From the NCBI RefSeq assembly GCF_900456975.1, contig NZ_UGYM01000002.1:3720001-3784000 (forward strand): a DNA stretch of 64,000 nt, in the 5' to 3' direction. This DNA is from Shewanella baltica (GTDB taxonomy: Bacteria; Pseudomonadota; Gammaproteobacteria; Enterobacterales; Shewanellaceae). Both the position numbers and the translations under genes were made by a program. The notes below the pieces were generated by a model. The model saw only the letters and a program-made list of their open reading frames with translations. It had not been told where the DNA came from and made no database searches. Positions 19,181 through 28,021 of this stretch are shown here, one piece after another; within the stretch, counting starts at the first letter, position 1, and every line of letters begins with the position of its first letter.

Positions 19181-20911
19181 TTACAGCGAATGCTCGGTCG
19201 GTAAACGAATACCCACGTTAGTGACTTTGCCTTCATACAGCCCCGCCACCACCCAATGCAGCGATTGCCATTGGAACTGATCGCCCAGCACAGGATTAGC
19301 GCCAAGCTGTGACACTACCAGATCGGCGACTGTCATATCATCGGCGAGATTATCTAAGCTCAAGCCATAAATTGGTGCGAGATCCGCAAGCTTAACGTCT
19401 GTTTCAATAAAGAAATCACCGAAGAAGCGTTGCACTTCTTTATTTTCAGGCGCTTGGCTAAAGAGGTTACTCAAGGCTTCTAAACTTTTCTCCTGACCCA
19501 GCACACAGAGTATATCTCCCGCTTCGAGGCGAGTACTGCCCGACGGATGCAGTAAAGTGTCATTCCTAAATACCGCCGCAATCCGTGTTCCATCAGGCAT
19601 AGCTAAGCGTTTTAGCGGCTCACCAATACACCACTTACTTTCACTCAAACGATAGACAAACACTTCCCATTCGCTGCTCGGGTAAATTTCAACTCCCGAA
19701 CGCGAAACGGGCAACGGCTTTGGGGGCAGTTCCACCTTAGCTAAACGCGCCGCAGTGGTCAAAGACGCACCTTGAACCAGTAACGATACTAATACGACGA
19801 AGAAGGCTAAGTTGAAGTACAACTGAGCACCCGGCAAGCCGGCCATCATGGGGAATACCGCTAAGATGATAGGTACAGCACCGCGTAGTCCTACCCACGA
19901 AATAAACCAGCGGTCGCGACTGCTGAAGCTCTTAAAGGGCAATAGACTGATCCACACAGCGACAGGACGAGCGAATAGAATCATCCCAAATGCCAGTGCA
20001 AAACCTGGGATCAGGATATCGACTAAATCAGAAGGAGTAAGCAATAACCCTAATACCAAGAACATGCCGATTTGGCTGACCCAAGTCATGCCATCAAGTA
20101 CGTTCAAAATTGCATGACGGCCACGGGTCGGTTTATTGCCGAGGAAAAGCCCGACTAAGTAAATCGATAAAATGCCACTGCCGCCGAGTTTGTTAGACGC
20201 AGCATAAATAATCAGACCACCGCTTAAGACTAAAATAGAGTACAGGCCGTCGGCTAATTTGCTCAAATTAACCAGCTTCCACAGCATCCAGCCGCCGCCT
20301 AAACCTAAGCAAATACCCAGACCAAATTGCTTAATAAAGCTGATAAACATAAAGCTGAAGGACATCTCAGTGTCCACATTGGCGAGAATCGCAATCAACG
20401 TCACGGTTAAAAACACCGCCATAGGGTCGTTACTACCGGACTCGATTTCTAAGGTTGCCCCAACCCGCTCGTTAAGACTGCGCCCTTTCAATAAGGAGAA
20501 TACCGCGGCGGCATCGGTCGAGCCCACAATCGCGCCCACCAGCAAACCTTGCAACCAATGCAAGTCAAACAGCCATGCGGCCATCATACCAGTAATACTG
20601 GTTGTGATAGCGACGCCAAAGGTCGCTAGCGATAATGCAGGCCACAGTGCCACCCTAAAACTGGCGACACGGGTACGCATACCACCATCGAGTAAGATGA
20701 TAGCTAGCGCTAAGTTACTGACTAAATAAGCGGTGGAATAATCATCAAACAATATTCCGCCAGGGCCATCTTCACCGGCCAAAATACCCACGGCGAGGAA
20801 GATCAAAAGAATCGGGATACCCAAACGGGAAGACATGGGACTGAGTAAAACACTCACTGCAGTTAGCAAGGCGCCAATCAGAAAAAAACTATTGATGGAA
20901 TTTGCATCCAC
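19181..20911 (-). CDS. nhaP2: K+/H+ antiporter NhaP2 (CvrA)
   Basis: CPA1-type cation/proton antiporter of the inner membrane. About twelve to thirteen membrane helices fill residues 5-390, with conserved '[13 protein letters not shown]' near 127 and '[13 protein letters not shown]' near 157 carrying the ion-coupling Asp residues. A cytoplasmic TrkA-C (RCK-C) domain follows at about 405-485 ('[18 protein letters not shown]') and a CorC/HlyC-like domain at the C-terminus. 576 residues agrees with E. coli/Vibrio NhaP2. Convergent with lpxL. Cytoplasmic regulatory domains suggest nucleotide- or pH-responsive control of K+ efflux. Confidence 0.93.
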   Translation of the reverse strand: MDANSINSFFLIGALLTAVSVLLSPMSSRLGIPILLIFLAVGILAGEDGPGGILFDDYSTAYLVSNLALAIILLDGGMRTRVASFRVALWPALSLATFGVAITTSITGMMAAWLFDLHWLQGLLVGAIVGSTDAAAVFSLLKGRSLNERVGATLEIESGSNDPMAVFLTVTLIAILANVDTEMSFSFMFISFIKQFGLGICLGLGGGWMLWKLVNLSKLADGLYSILVLSGGLIIYAASNKLGGSGILSIYLVGLFLGNKPTRGRHAILNVLDGMTWVSQIGMFLVLGLLLTPSDLVDILIPGFALAFGMILFARPVAVWISLLPFKSFSSRDRWFISWVGLRGAVPIILAVFPMMAGLPGAQLYFNLAFFVVLVSLLVQGASLTTAARLAKVELPPKPLPVSRSGVEIYPSSEWEVFVYRLSESKWCIGEPLKRLAMPDGTRIAAVFRNDTLLHPSGSTRLEAGDILCVLGQEKSLEALSNLFSQAPENKEVQRFFGDFFIETDVKLADLAPIYGLSLDNLADDMTVADLVVSQLGANPVLGDQFQWQSLHWVVAGLYEGKVTNVGIRLPTEHSL

Positions 20912-22113
20912 AAACGCCTCCTTATACAGGTTGTTTAGTTAAACGATAGACAAATCACCGAGGTTAAAAATGACTCAACTTACAATTTTATGATTTTATA
21001 TTAGCACAAAAATAGCGAATTATTGGAGCGTTAAATATTAAATTTCAATCATCTACATAGAAAATGCCATAAATGTAACTTTGCATTAACCTTGAGATAA
21101 AGGCTAACGTAAAACCTAAAGAACCGCAGAACATTTTCACACGACTTATAAAAATTAAAATAAATAAATATCAGGCAGTTAAAAATAACAAACTAAACGT
21201 AAACTTAAATCATTCAAGCAAAATTAAGCTCATAAACCTGTATAAACTAGGGTTATCATAGTGAATTCAGCACCAGACAAAACAATGTCGACTGAAACGG
21301 CGAATATTCGAACATCACCCTCAAGCCAATTGTTTTCACTCCATTTATCCGACAATCGGCTCAGCTAGGCGGACTTTGTCAGGTTGAGCATCACCCCGTT
21401 AGAAAAGTACTTTAAAAAAGTCTCGCAAACGCTGTTTTCGCAAAACCAATCAATTCAGACCCCCTTAATTCGCCATCAAAGAAGACACTATGCATAACGC
21501 CAATATTTTAGACTGAGCGATCACCATAGAAGCGTTGCAACACAGCAGCTTAGATCAGGGATTTGCAGCACATAGAACAATAAAGCAGGCACAGGGTTTA
21601 ATACCAATCGTATTAAATATCTGTTCATTCAGCGGGAGTTCAACGCGCTTTAGACAAGGCGAAGGCTTGAAGGCATAGTGGTGCTCTGTCGAAAGCCTTA
21701 AACGCAGTATAAAGCTGCGTTGCCATGCCGTTAACATCAGCCGCCCTTCGGGAGCCACACAGGCATCCCACTCCCGTGTTGCATTGACTTAAAAGGGAAT
21801 GACCATTTCTGCGTCAATGCGCCTTGGATTGAGATGCCTGTGAGGCTCTGAACTGATTAGATATTTAATGTGATTGGTATAATGATAAGCCGAAATACTG
21901 ACAATCTCAGTCGCCGAGGAAAACCGTTAAAACAAAAATTAAGCGATAAATACGCTGTACGGATCATATTTCAGTTGAAATAATGTCCAAAATAAGGAAG
22001 GATGCGAGCTTCGCGCGCCAGTGCATTTTGCTCGTCAAATTGCCGCTCTCGTTTTAAGAGAGAAAGCTGCGTTAAACACGCTTTTTTATTAACAGGAATC
22101 GTAGTATCCGCTT
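20912..22113. other. 1.2-kb gene-free, AT-rich stretch
   Basis: No supported gene. The part near nhaP2 (20940-21260) is strongly AT-rich and would hold the nhaP2 promoter. The middle contains a MITE-like element (21601-21880). The right part is the leader of the L,D-transpeptidase gene, including a possible hairpin around 22043-22070. A 67-codon frame on the minus strand lies within the mobile-element-like repeat and is not called. Confidence 0.6.
21601..21880. mobile_element. MITE-like non-autonomous element with 22-bp terminal inverted repeats
   Basis: The ends read ATACCAATC-GT-ATTAAATATCT and, inverted, ATACCAATC-AC-ATTAAATATCT: 20 of 22 bases match. If the ends are trimmed by one base, TAA lies on both sides as a possible 3-bp target duplication. 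Inside are nested inverted repeats (21752-21767 with 21833-21848; 21781-21788 with 21813-21820), so the 280 bp would fold strongly. It codes for no transposase. Elements with ACCAATC-type ends are common in Shewanella and Vibrio genomes as far as I know; copy number here cannot be judged because this is the only copy in the window. Confidence 0.75.
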
Positions 22114-23028
22114 ATGAGTATGCTTCGCACCACAGCTTTATTATTGACTTTGGTTTTCCCTAGTCTGTCCGCTTTAGCAACGGAATATCCTTTACCAGCC
22201 GCCCAAAGCAGGCTAATTGGCGAGAACCAGTATTATACGGTTCCAGAGGGTAAACACACTCTCGAAGATATTGCTGCCAAATACCAGCTCGGTCTCAGTA
22301 ACTTACTCGAAGCTAACCCAGGTGTAGATCCATTTCTGCCAAAGCCAGGTAGCCAACTGTTAATTCCATTACAACTGATCCTGCCTAACGCTCCCCGTGA
22401 AGGCATAGTGATCAACGTGGCCGAAATGCGTTTGTACTACTATCCAAAAGGCAAAAAGACAGTTGAAGTCCTGCCTATTGGTATTGGCCAGATTGGTAAA
22501 GACACGCCAGAAAACTGGGTGACCTCAGTACAACGTAAGCGTGCCAATCCAACTTGGACACCGACGCCACGCATTCGTAAAGAATATGCTGCTAAGGGTG
22601 AAATCCTGCCAGCAGTATGGCCAGCGGGTCCAGACAACCCTATGGGACTGTATGCACTGTATATAGGCAACTTGTATGCGATTCACGGTACTAACGCGAG
22701 TTTCGGTATCGGTTTACGTGTGAGTCAAGGTTGTGTGCGTTTACGCCATGAAGATATCGAGCACTTGTTCAAGAATGTCCCAGTGGGCACCCGCGTACAA
22801 TTCGTGAACCAGCCGATTAAAGCAACCGAAGAGCCAGACGGTAAGCGCTACTTAGCAGTGCATCAACCTCTGTCTCGCACTGTGGCTGAGTTTGAATCCA
22901 ATGAGCCAGTCGCGATTTCATTACCAAGAGATATCGCCAAGTTTATCGCTAAAGCTGACACTAATTCTTCTGTGATCAAAAAGCTGCTCGATGAACGTAC
23001 TGGTGTGCCGATGCGAATTAATCAATAA
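22114..23028 (+). CDS. Periplasmic L,D-transpeptidase with LysM domain (ErfK/YbiS type)
   Basis: 304 residues. Signal peptide at 1-22 (hydrophobic '[17 protein letters not shown]'). A LysM peptidoglycan-binding domain covers about 39-86 ('[18 protein letters not shown]'). The YkuD catalytic domain (about 95-230) shows the conserved His in 'YAIHGTN' near 193 and the nucleophile Cys in 'SQGCVRL' near 210. Such enzymes form 3-3 cross-links in murein or attach Braun-type lipoprotein. The C-terminal 70 residues are an extra polar region. Monocistronic, followed by a strong bidirectional terminator. Confidence 0.93.
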   Translation: MSMLRTTALLLTLVFPSLSALATEYPLPAAQSRLIGENQYYTVPEGKHTLEDIAAKYQLGLSNLLEANPGVDPFLPKPGSQLLIPLQLILPNAPREGIVINVAEMRLYYYPKGKKTVEVLPIGIGQIGKDTPENWVTSVQRKRANPTWTPTPRIRKEYAAKGEILPAVWPAGPDNPMGLYALYIGNLYAIHGTNASFGIGLRVSQGCVRLRHEDIEHLFKNVPVGTRVQFVNQPIKATEEPDGKRYLAVHQPLSRTVAEFESNEPVAISLPRDIAKFIAKADTNSSVIKKLLDERTGVPMRINQ

Positions 23029-23048
23029 TTCACTGGCAAATATCACCT

Positions 23049-23081
23049 AAAAAAATACCCGCTATCAGCGGGTATTTTTTT
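23049..23081. terminator. Bidirectional terminator between convergent genes
   Basis: AAAAAAATACCCGC-TATCA-GCGGGTATTTTTTT, 20 bases after the L,D-transpeptidase stop and 40 before the end of the convergent M14 peptidase gene. Confidence 0.92.
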
Positions 23082-23122
23082 GTCATTTCTTAGATGATTA
23101 AACACCTAATAGAATAACAAGA

Positions 23123-23950
23123 TCAATCACATAAAGGTGCACATAGGGCCAAGAAGTGAGTCATAGCAGCACTGTTTGCCAATACGCGTTGATCGAAGTT
23201 TTGCAGCGCAGGTGTTTCGGTACAAGCCCCGACACGGGCACCGCTTCGCACTAAACACGCTTCAAACGACGTATCGAAGTGATTGAAGATCAAGCCATCC
23301 TTCACAGGACACGCATCAATCTCGCCATCCACAGCAATCGGGAAATAACCGCCTAAGGTATCGCGCAAATCGAGGCTAAAGCGTCCTGGCACTTGGCTTG
23401 GCTCAAAAGAATACACATAGGCTTCACGGCTCAAGACATCTTCGTGGCAAGTTAAAATACCGTCACGACTCGCAGCAAGCAGTAACTGTGCATGATCTAA
23501 CAACAACTTACCTTCCACCGACGTATGTTCGTTGGCTTTAGGTTTACCGTTCTCAAATACAAAACCGCGATTTGGATTTTCGCCGTATTTGTTAAATCTA
23601 TGGCCGCGGCTGAATCCGGTTGGATTAACGAGGGGCAATAAACTCAAGTTCACCCGTTCAAATAGGTCTGCTGAAGCTTCACTCAAAAAATGCAGCAAAC
23701 CCCAAGGGCCAGCAGATTCTTCGCCATGAAATCCTGCGCTGATCAATAAAGAAGGTAAGCCTGACTTAGCGGCGGGAGACTGATACAAGCTAACCTTGTA
23801 TTTACCAACTTCACCCAAATTCTTCTCAACCATGCCCAAACGGGTCATTTCCTGCTCAAGCAGCAGATAAAAATTATCAATATCAGTGCTTTCACAGTTA
23901 AAAATATCGCTTTTCCACTGAAAGGATTCGAACGGGGATCTGCTTACCAT
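23123..23950 (-). CDS. M14-family zinc carboxypeptidase-like protein
   Basis: 275 residues, without a signal peptide, hence probably cytoplasmic. Zinc ligands of the M14/succinylglutamate desuccinylase fold are visible: 'GFHGEESAG' (HxxE) near residue 73 and a later His in 'TCHED' near 167; the general-base Glu fits 'CTETPA' near 246. Related families cleave murein tripeptides (MpaA) or act as deacylases of amino-acid conjugates. I cannot choose between these. It stands alone and is convergent with the L,D-transpeptidase gene, which hints at, but does not prove, a link to peptidoglycan turnover. Confidence 0.82.
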   Translation of the reverse strand: MVSRSPFESFQWKSDIFNCESTDIDNFYLLLEQEMTRLGMVEKNLGEVGKYKVSLYQSPAAKSGLPSLLISAGFHGEESAGPWGLLHFLSEASADLFERVNLSLLPLVNPTGFSRGHRFNKYGENPNRGFVFENGKPKANEHTSVEGKLLLDHAQLLLAASRDGILTCHEDVLSREAYVYSFEPSQVPGRFSLDLRDTLGGYFPIAVDGEIDACPVKDGLIFNHFDTSFEACLVRSGARVGACTETPALQNFDQRVLANSAAMTHFLALCAPLCD

Positions 23951-24167
23951 ATCTTGTACTTATGCCAGAAAAAGAACTGTGCCATCATAGCAGTTCTTTT
24001 TAAAAACTGAATGCTATTCAACTGATTTCGATGAAATCCGAGCAGTCGCTAACCACATCGCAATCGGTATCGATACCTGTTGATGGGTTAATCGCAACTT
24101 GGTAACGGCATTCAGCTTCGATGAGTTATTTAACGAATTCAAAAAATATGCTCGGCAGGATGCACTT

Positions 24168-25586
24168 ATGAAAACTCACATCGCCTTTTTTATCGCCCTT
24201 GCGACCAGTGCTTTTAGCAATACGCTGCTGGCACAATGCAACGCCGAGTATGATGCACAAGCCTTATACGCGCTCGAAGCGAACCTAAAAACCTACACAC
24301 TCGAAAATGGCTTGACGGTGCGGTTACTGCCCATGGCTGATAAACAGACAGTCACAATCGCCAGCCAATTTAATTTAGGCGCCCGCAACGAAGCTGAGGG
24401 CCAAAGCGGTTATGCCCATCTGTTTGAGCACATGTTATTTAAGGGCAGCGAAAATGCCCCCGGCGATACCTATGCCCAGCAGCTCAGTGCCTTAGGTGCA
24501 CGTTTTAATGCCAGCACACATTTTGACTACACCAATTACTATGTGACGCTGCCAAGCCCAGCATTAGAACTGGGGTTGTATCTCGAAGCCGACCGCTTTA
24601 TCCGTCCAAGCCTTAATGCCACTACCGTTAAAAATCAGCAGGAAACCGTACTGCAGGAAATGGCGCAAACCATAGATAATCAGCCCTATGTCCGCAGCGC
24701 GATGGCGTTCTTACTAGATCAAGTGCAAGGCACGCCCTATGGCCACGGTATTATTGGTAGTCGCGAAGATATCTTGCAAGCCACACCTGAAAGTCTCACC
24801 GCCTTTCACCGTGCTTATTATCGCCCCGACGCGATGCAGCTTTCCCTTGTCGGCAAGTTAAGCCCACAAACCCTGCAATGGATTGAGCAAGATTTGGCGA
24901 CTTGGCCTAAACCAGCGACGACTAAGCCTAGATTCACTGAGCTGAACATCCAGCCTAAACAAGTGCATGCTGAGTTAGTCGATGAGCGCGGACCTTGGCC
25001 TGGATTACTGCTCGCTTGGCATACCGTAGGTAAAAATCATCCCGATGCGGCAGCGATTCAACTGCTAGAAGGCTATTTATTTCAAAATACCGCCAGTGCA
25101 ATCGCGAAACTCAGCCAGCATAATCCCGCGCAGATGCTCAGCTATTCCCTGCCCTTTGAGCTAGAAAATCATGGGATTGCCAATATTGTCTTAGTTCCAC
25201 GCGCTCGCACTTCACTCGATGCTTTAGTGGAAAAAATACTCGGACTTGTCGCACAAACACAGCAAGAGACTCTGGATGAAACCAGCCTGTGCGCACTTAA
25301 ACAAGTGTGGTTAAACAATCGATTACAACAACTCAGTGATACTCAAACATTAGCCACGCAGCTTTCGGCGACCTCAGTTCAAGATAAAGACCATCCCTTT
25401 AGCGCGCAGTGGCAGCGGATCAATGCTGTCACGGCAGGCGATATCCAAAGAGTCGCAAAACAGTATTTTACTCAAGACTATGTGCGGGTCGACCTACTGC
25501 CACCTTGGTATATTCGCTGGGGAAAAACACTGCTGGAATGGCTGCCTGGTGATATGAGCGACAGCCTAGAGGATGCGGTATTATGA
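24168..25586 (+). CDS. M16-family zinc peptidase, catalytic partner
   Basis: 472 residues. The active-site motif HxxEH is seen as 'HLFEHMLFKG' near residue 86, with the third ligand Glu in 'ETVLQEMAQT' about 75 residues later, so this is the zinc-bearing member of an M16 pair (pitrilysin/insulinase clan). I start at the ATG at 24168: AGGA lies seven bases upstream and the resulting N-terminus is a signal peptide ('THIAFFIALATSAFSNTLLA'), placing the enzyme in the periplasm. The longer frame would bury that signal. It overlaps the downstream M16 gene by four bases, so both are made together and probably form a heterodimer. Confidence 0.93.
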   Translation: MKTHIAFFIALATSAFSNTLLAQCNAEYDAQALYALEANLKTYTLENGLTVRLLPMADKQTVTIASQFNLGARNEAEGQSGYAHLFEHMLFKGSENAPGDTYAQQLSALGARFNASTHFDYTNYYVTLPSPALELGLYLEADRFIRPSLNATTVKNQQETVLQEMAQTIDNQPYVRSAMAFLLDQVQGTPYGHGIIGSREDILQATPESLTAFHRAYYRPDAMQLSLVGKLSPQTLQWIEQDLATWPKPATTKPRFTELNIQPKQVHAELVDERGPWPGLLLAWHTVGKNHPDAAAIQLLEGYLFQNTASAIAKLSQHNPAQMLSYSLPFELENHGIANIVLVPRARTSLDALVEKILGLVAQTQQETLDETSLCALKQVWLNNRLQQLSDTQTLATQLSATSVQDKDHPFSAQWQRINAVTAGDIQRVAKQYFTQDYVRVDLLPPWYIRWGKTLLEWLPGDMSDSLEDAVL

Positions 25587-27202
25587 TGAATCTAACTCCT
25601 GTAACTCACGGACGACCTAAGCAACTACAAAGCTTAATGTGCTGCGTTATGGCGTTATTACTGAGCGCCTGCCAGCAAACACAAATCGTCTTTACGCCGA
25701 CTGAACCGCCAAGCTTAGCCAGCTTTGAAATACCCTATCCACTAGACAATCATTTACCCGAAAGCGGTGTCATCATCCCCGCAACGGATCCAATGTTTAG
25801 CGATGAAGTTCATACCGAGTTGGATTTACCCTATCAGTTACATAGACTTGCTTCAGTGCAAAGCACTTATGATCTAAGCAGTAACAGTCTAAGCAACAGG
25901 GTCAGTTTAGCCGCGGTGAGTCCGCAGGCTCCCTTCAATAATCCCGATATTTTACAGATTGCCTTGCAAGAGAAAGCCCGCGCACTGGCGATTAGCCTCG
26001 CAGATCCCTGCCTTGAGACCTTCAGTATTCGCGTCAGCTTGCATAGCATAAATCTAAGCCTCACCTGCCCCGACGATGTTAACCATATCTACGGTTTGCT
26101 AGTGCAATTTTGGCAGCCAAATACCTTTGTTGATGCGACAACCGCCCCCGTCGATATTGACAATATTCGCCGCCAACTCAAGCTCAATAAGCACTTGAAT
26201 GCCTTTAGTGGCGCAGAGATAGATAAAGTGTGGCGCGAAAAGCTACTCGGACCTGAACATCCCTACAATAAAGTACTCAATAATGATGAGCTGTTCGATT
26301 CACTTAACCTGAATCAACTGCAACAGATCCAACAGCAGGCGGCAATGCAAGCACAGTGGCATCTGTTTCTACCCAACTCGCAGGCTAAAAACGCCGAATT
26401 TAATCTTCAAGCCAGCATCAAACTGTGGCCTCTGTTGACGACATCCTTGCCTAAATCCTTGTCTAAATCGTCATCGCACGCGGATAAGCTAGAAACAACC
26501 ACATCTAAGCAAACCCAAAAGATTTTCCTTATCGATGCGCCTGGCAGCGTGCAGACCCAAGTCCGCCTAGGCTATCGCATAGATCATTCCATAAATCATG
26601 CCATAGGTCATACCGTTGATAGTGAGTTAGGCGATATGTCAGAAAAGAGTCAACTCAGTTCACAGGAAGTCGCCTTAAGCTGTCGCAGTTTATCCGCGCT
26701 GATGGGACGAAGTTTTTCGGGCAGACTCTATTATGATTTGCGAGAAAAACGCGGTCTCACCTATGGCATTTACGGCCAGTGCGCCAATGCGCCGCTGTCC
26801 AGTAGCATCAAGTTTTACGGCAGTACAGCCATAGAACATACGGGCGCGTTTGTGGTGGGCATACTCGATCACCTCGTGCTCGTTAAAACCCAAAGTGCCA
26901 GCCAAGGCGAAATAAATGCACTTAAAACCTATTTGATAGGTGAGGATTTACTCAGCCAAGACAACAGCATTCAGCGTGAAAACCAATATCTCCAACAAAT
27001 TGCGACAGGATTAACACAAGTTGATGTGCAAAAGCTGAATGCAGAGTTGCAGGCGCTAACGCCAAAAAGGCTGCTGCAGTTAGCCAACGGGGCGTTTAGC
27101 GGTGAGCCATTGATTATCTTGCGGGGTGATGTCGATCGAATAATCCCAGACTTAACCTCTAAGCTGCCAGAGTGGCAGCTTGAAAGGGTCAAGGTGGACT
27201 AA
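25583..27202 (+). CDS. M16-family peptidase-like lipoprotein, non-catalytic partner
   Basis: 539 residues. The N-terminus ends in a lipobox 'LLSACQQ' (Cys near residue 30), so it is a lipoprotein. The M16 fold is recognisable at the C-terminal half ('SLSALMGRSFSGRLYYDLREKRGLTYGIYG', where the Arg/Tyr pair of the M16 C-domain is expected), but the HxxEH motif is missing, as in the non-catalytic half of two-subunit M16 enzymes. It overlaps the catalytic partner by four bases. Unusual in-frame repeats lie near residues 332-345 (12-bp unit three times) and a Lys/Ser-rich stretch at about 287-305; these look like a lineage-specific loop insertion. Confidence 0.9.
   Translation: MMNLTPVTHGRPKQLQSLMCCVMALLLSACQQTQIVFTPTEPPSLASFEIPYPLDNHLPESGVIIPATDPMFSDEVHTELDLPYQLHRLASVQSTYDLSSNSLSNRVSLAAVSPQAPFNNPDILQIALQEKARALAISLADPCLETFSIRVSLHSINLSLTCPDDVNHIYGLLVQFWQPNTFVDATTAPVDIDNIRRQLKLNKHLNAFSGAEIDKVWREKLLGPEHPYNKVLNNDELFDSLNLNQLQQIQQQAAMQAQWHLFLPNSQAKNAEFNLQASIKLWPLLTTSLPKSLSKSSSHADKLETTTSKQTQKIFLIDAPGSVQTQVRLGYRIDHSINHAIGHTVDSELGDMSEKSQLSSQEVALSCRSLSALMGRSFSGRLYYDLREKRGLTYGIYGQCANAPLSSSIKFYGSTAIEHTGAFVVGILDHLVLVKTQSASQGEINALKTYLIGEDLLSQDNSIQRENQYLQQIATGLTQVDVQKLNAELQALTPKRLLQLANGAFSGEPLIILRGDVDRIIPDLTSKLPEWQLERVKVD
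26578..26613 (+). repeat. In-frame 12-bp tandem repeat inside the M16 lipoprotein gene
   Basis: Three units of consensus CATARRTCATNC, encoding a His/Ile/Asn-rich stretch. Length is a multiple of three, so the reading frame is kept. Confidence 0.8.
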
Positions 27203-27239
27203 ATACTGAATGCAAACAAGTAAAAGCTGAATAGTAAGA

Positions 27240-27920
27240 CTAGCGCACTCTGTGGTAGCAACGTTCGGGGCGGCCGATAGAACCATAACTCTGATCCGCC
27301 GCCAGCTCATTGCATTCCAACAAAAACTCTAAATAACGCCGCGCGGTAGAACGGCTAACACCTAGCTTTTCACCCACCATTTGCGCTGTGAGTTTATCCT
27401 GCGGCTTAGCATCAAACACTTCACGGATTTTCTGTAGTGTCAATTGATCGACCCCCTTTGGCAAACGAGCAGCAGCCTTGGTCGTCCCTGTCGGCACTTC
27501 CATAAAGGCATCGACCACGGATTGAGTCAGCTCTTCGGTGGCAGAAAGTTTGAGCTGGCGGCTCTCGAATCGACTCAAGGCTTGGTCTAACCGACTCAAG
27601 AGTACAGGTTTTACCAGAAAATCGAACACGCCGAGCTGCATGGCTTTTTCTAAAATCTGCACTTCTTTGGCTGCAGTGAGCAATACCACTTCGCTACGGA
27701 TCCCTTGGCTGCGTAATTCTGCCAGTAAATTCAAACCATTACCGTCGGGTAAATACACGTCTAACAGTAAGAGGTCCGGCGTGATAGCACCCAGTAAAGA
27801 CCGCGCCGTGCAGATATCGCTCGCCATGCCAATCACTTTATAACGATTGGTCGAGAACAAATATTGCGCAACCAAATGGGCGACTTCGACTTCATCCTCG
27901 ACGATGATCACTGTATGCAT
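27240..27920 (-). CDS. CitB/DcuR-type response regulator
   Basis: 226-residue two-component regulator. Receiver domain at 1-120 with the acidic pair in 'IIVEDE', phospho-acceptor Asp in 'LLLLDVYLPDGNG' near residue 55, Thr in 'LLTAAKE' and Lys in 'FLVKPVLL'. The C-terminal half carries a helix-turn-helix of the CitB/DcuR type ('GEKLGVSRSTARRYLEFL', near 187). Such regulators activate transport and metabolism genes for citrate and C4-dicarboxylates. It follows the sensor kinase on the same strand and is last in the porin-tctCBA operon, so it most likely controls that operon. Its ATG overlaps by one base the stop of a 33-codon ORF. Confidence 0.93.
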   Translation of the reverse strand: MHTVIIVEDEVEVAHLVAQYLFSTNRYKVIGMASDICTARSLLGAITPDLLLLDVYLPDGNGLNLLAELRSQGIRSEVVLLTAAKEVQILEKAMQLGVFDFLVKPVLLSRLDQALSRFESRQLKLSATEELTQSVVDAFMEVPTGTTKAAARLPKGVDQLTLQKIREVFDAKPQDKLTAQMVGEKLGVSRSTARRYLEFLLECNELAADQSYGSIGRPERCYHRVR

Positions 27921-28021
27921 TAAACAATACCTATTTCAGGCAGAAGTTCAGGAAACAAATACGGTGCGGTTAACTCAGCAACACGCGCAACTTGGTCCGC
28001 AACAATCATGACGGTATGCAT
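27920..28021 (-). CDS. 33-codon ORF: junction relic of a kinase-regulator tandem duplication
   Basis: The frame starts one base inside the sensor-kinase stop (TAATG) and its stop overlaps the regulator's ATG by one base (TAATG again). Its first 23 residues resemble the start of the response regulator next to it (both begin MHTV, with IV, D, V, VA, L, A, YLF conserved; about 15 of 22 identical with one gap), while its last residues (LPEIGIV) resemble the end of the sensor kinase (LPEVGTV). The DNA around both junctions matches as well. The simplest reading is that the kinase-regulator pair was once duplicated in tandem and then mostly deleted, leaving a regulator head fused to a kinase tail. 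Whether it is translated usefully or only passes ribosomes on is unknown. Confidence 0.65.
   Translation of the reverse strand: MHTVMIVADQVARVAELTAPYLFPELLPEIGIV

Noticed and set aside
21555..21758. 67-codon minus-strand reading frame
   Set aside because: It overlaps the left part of the MITE-like repeat and its hairpins; such frames are by-products of the repeat.
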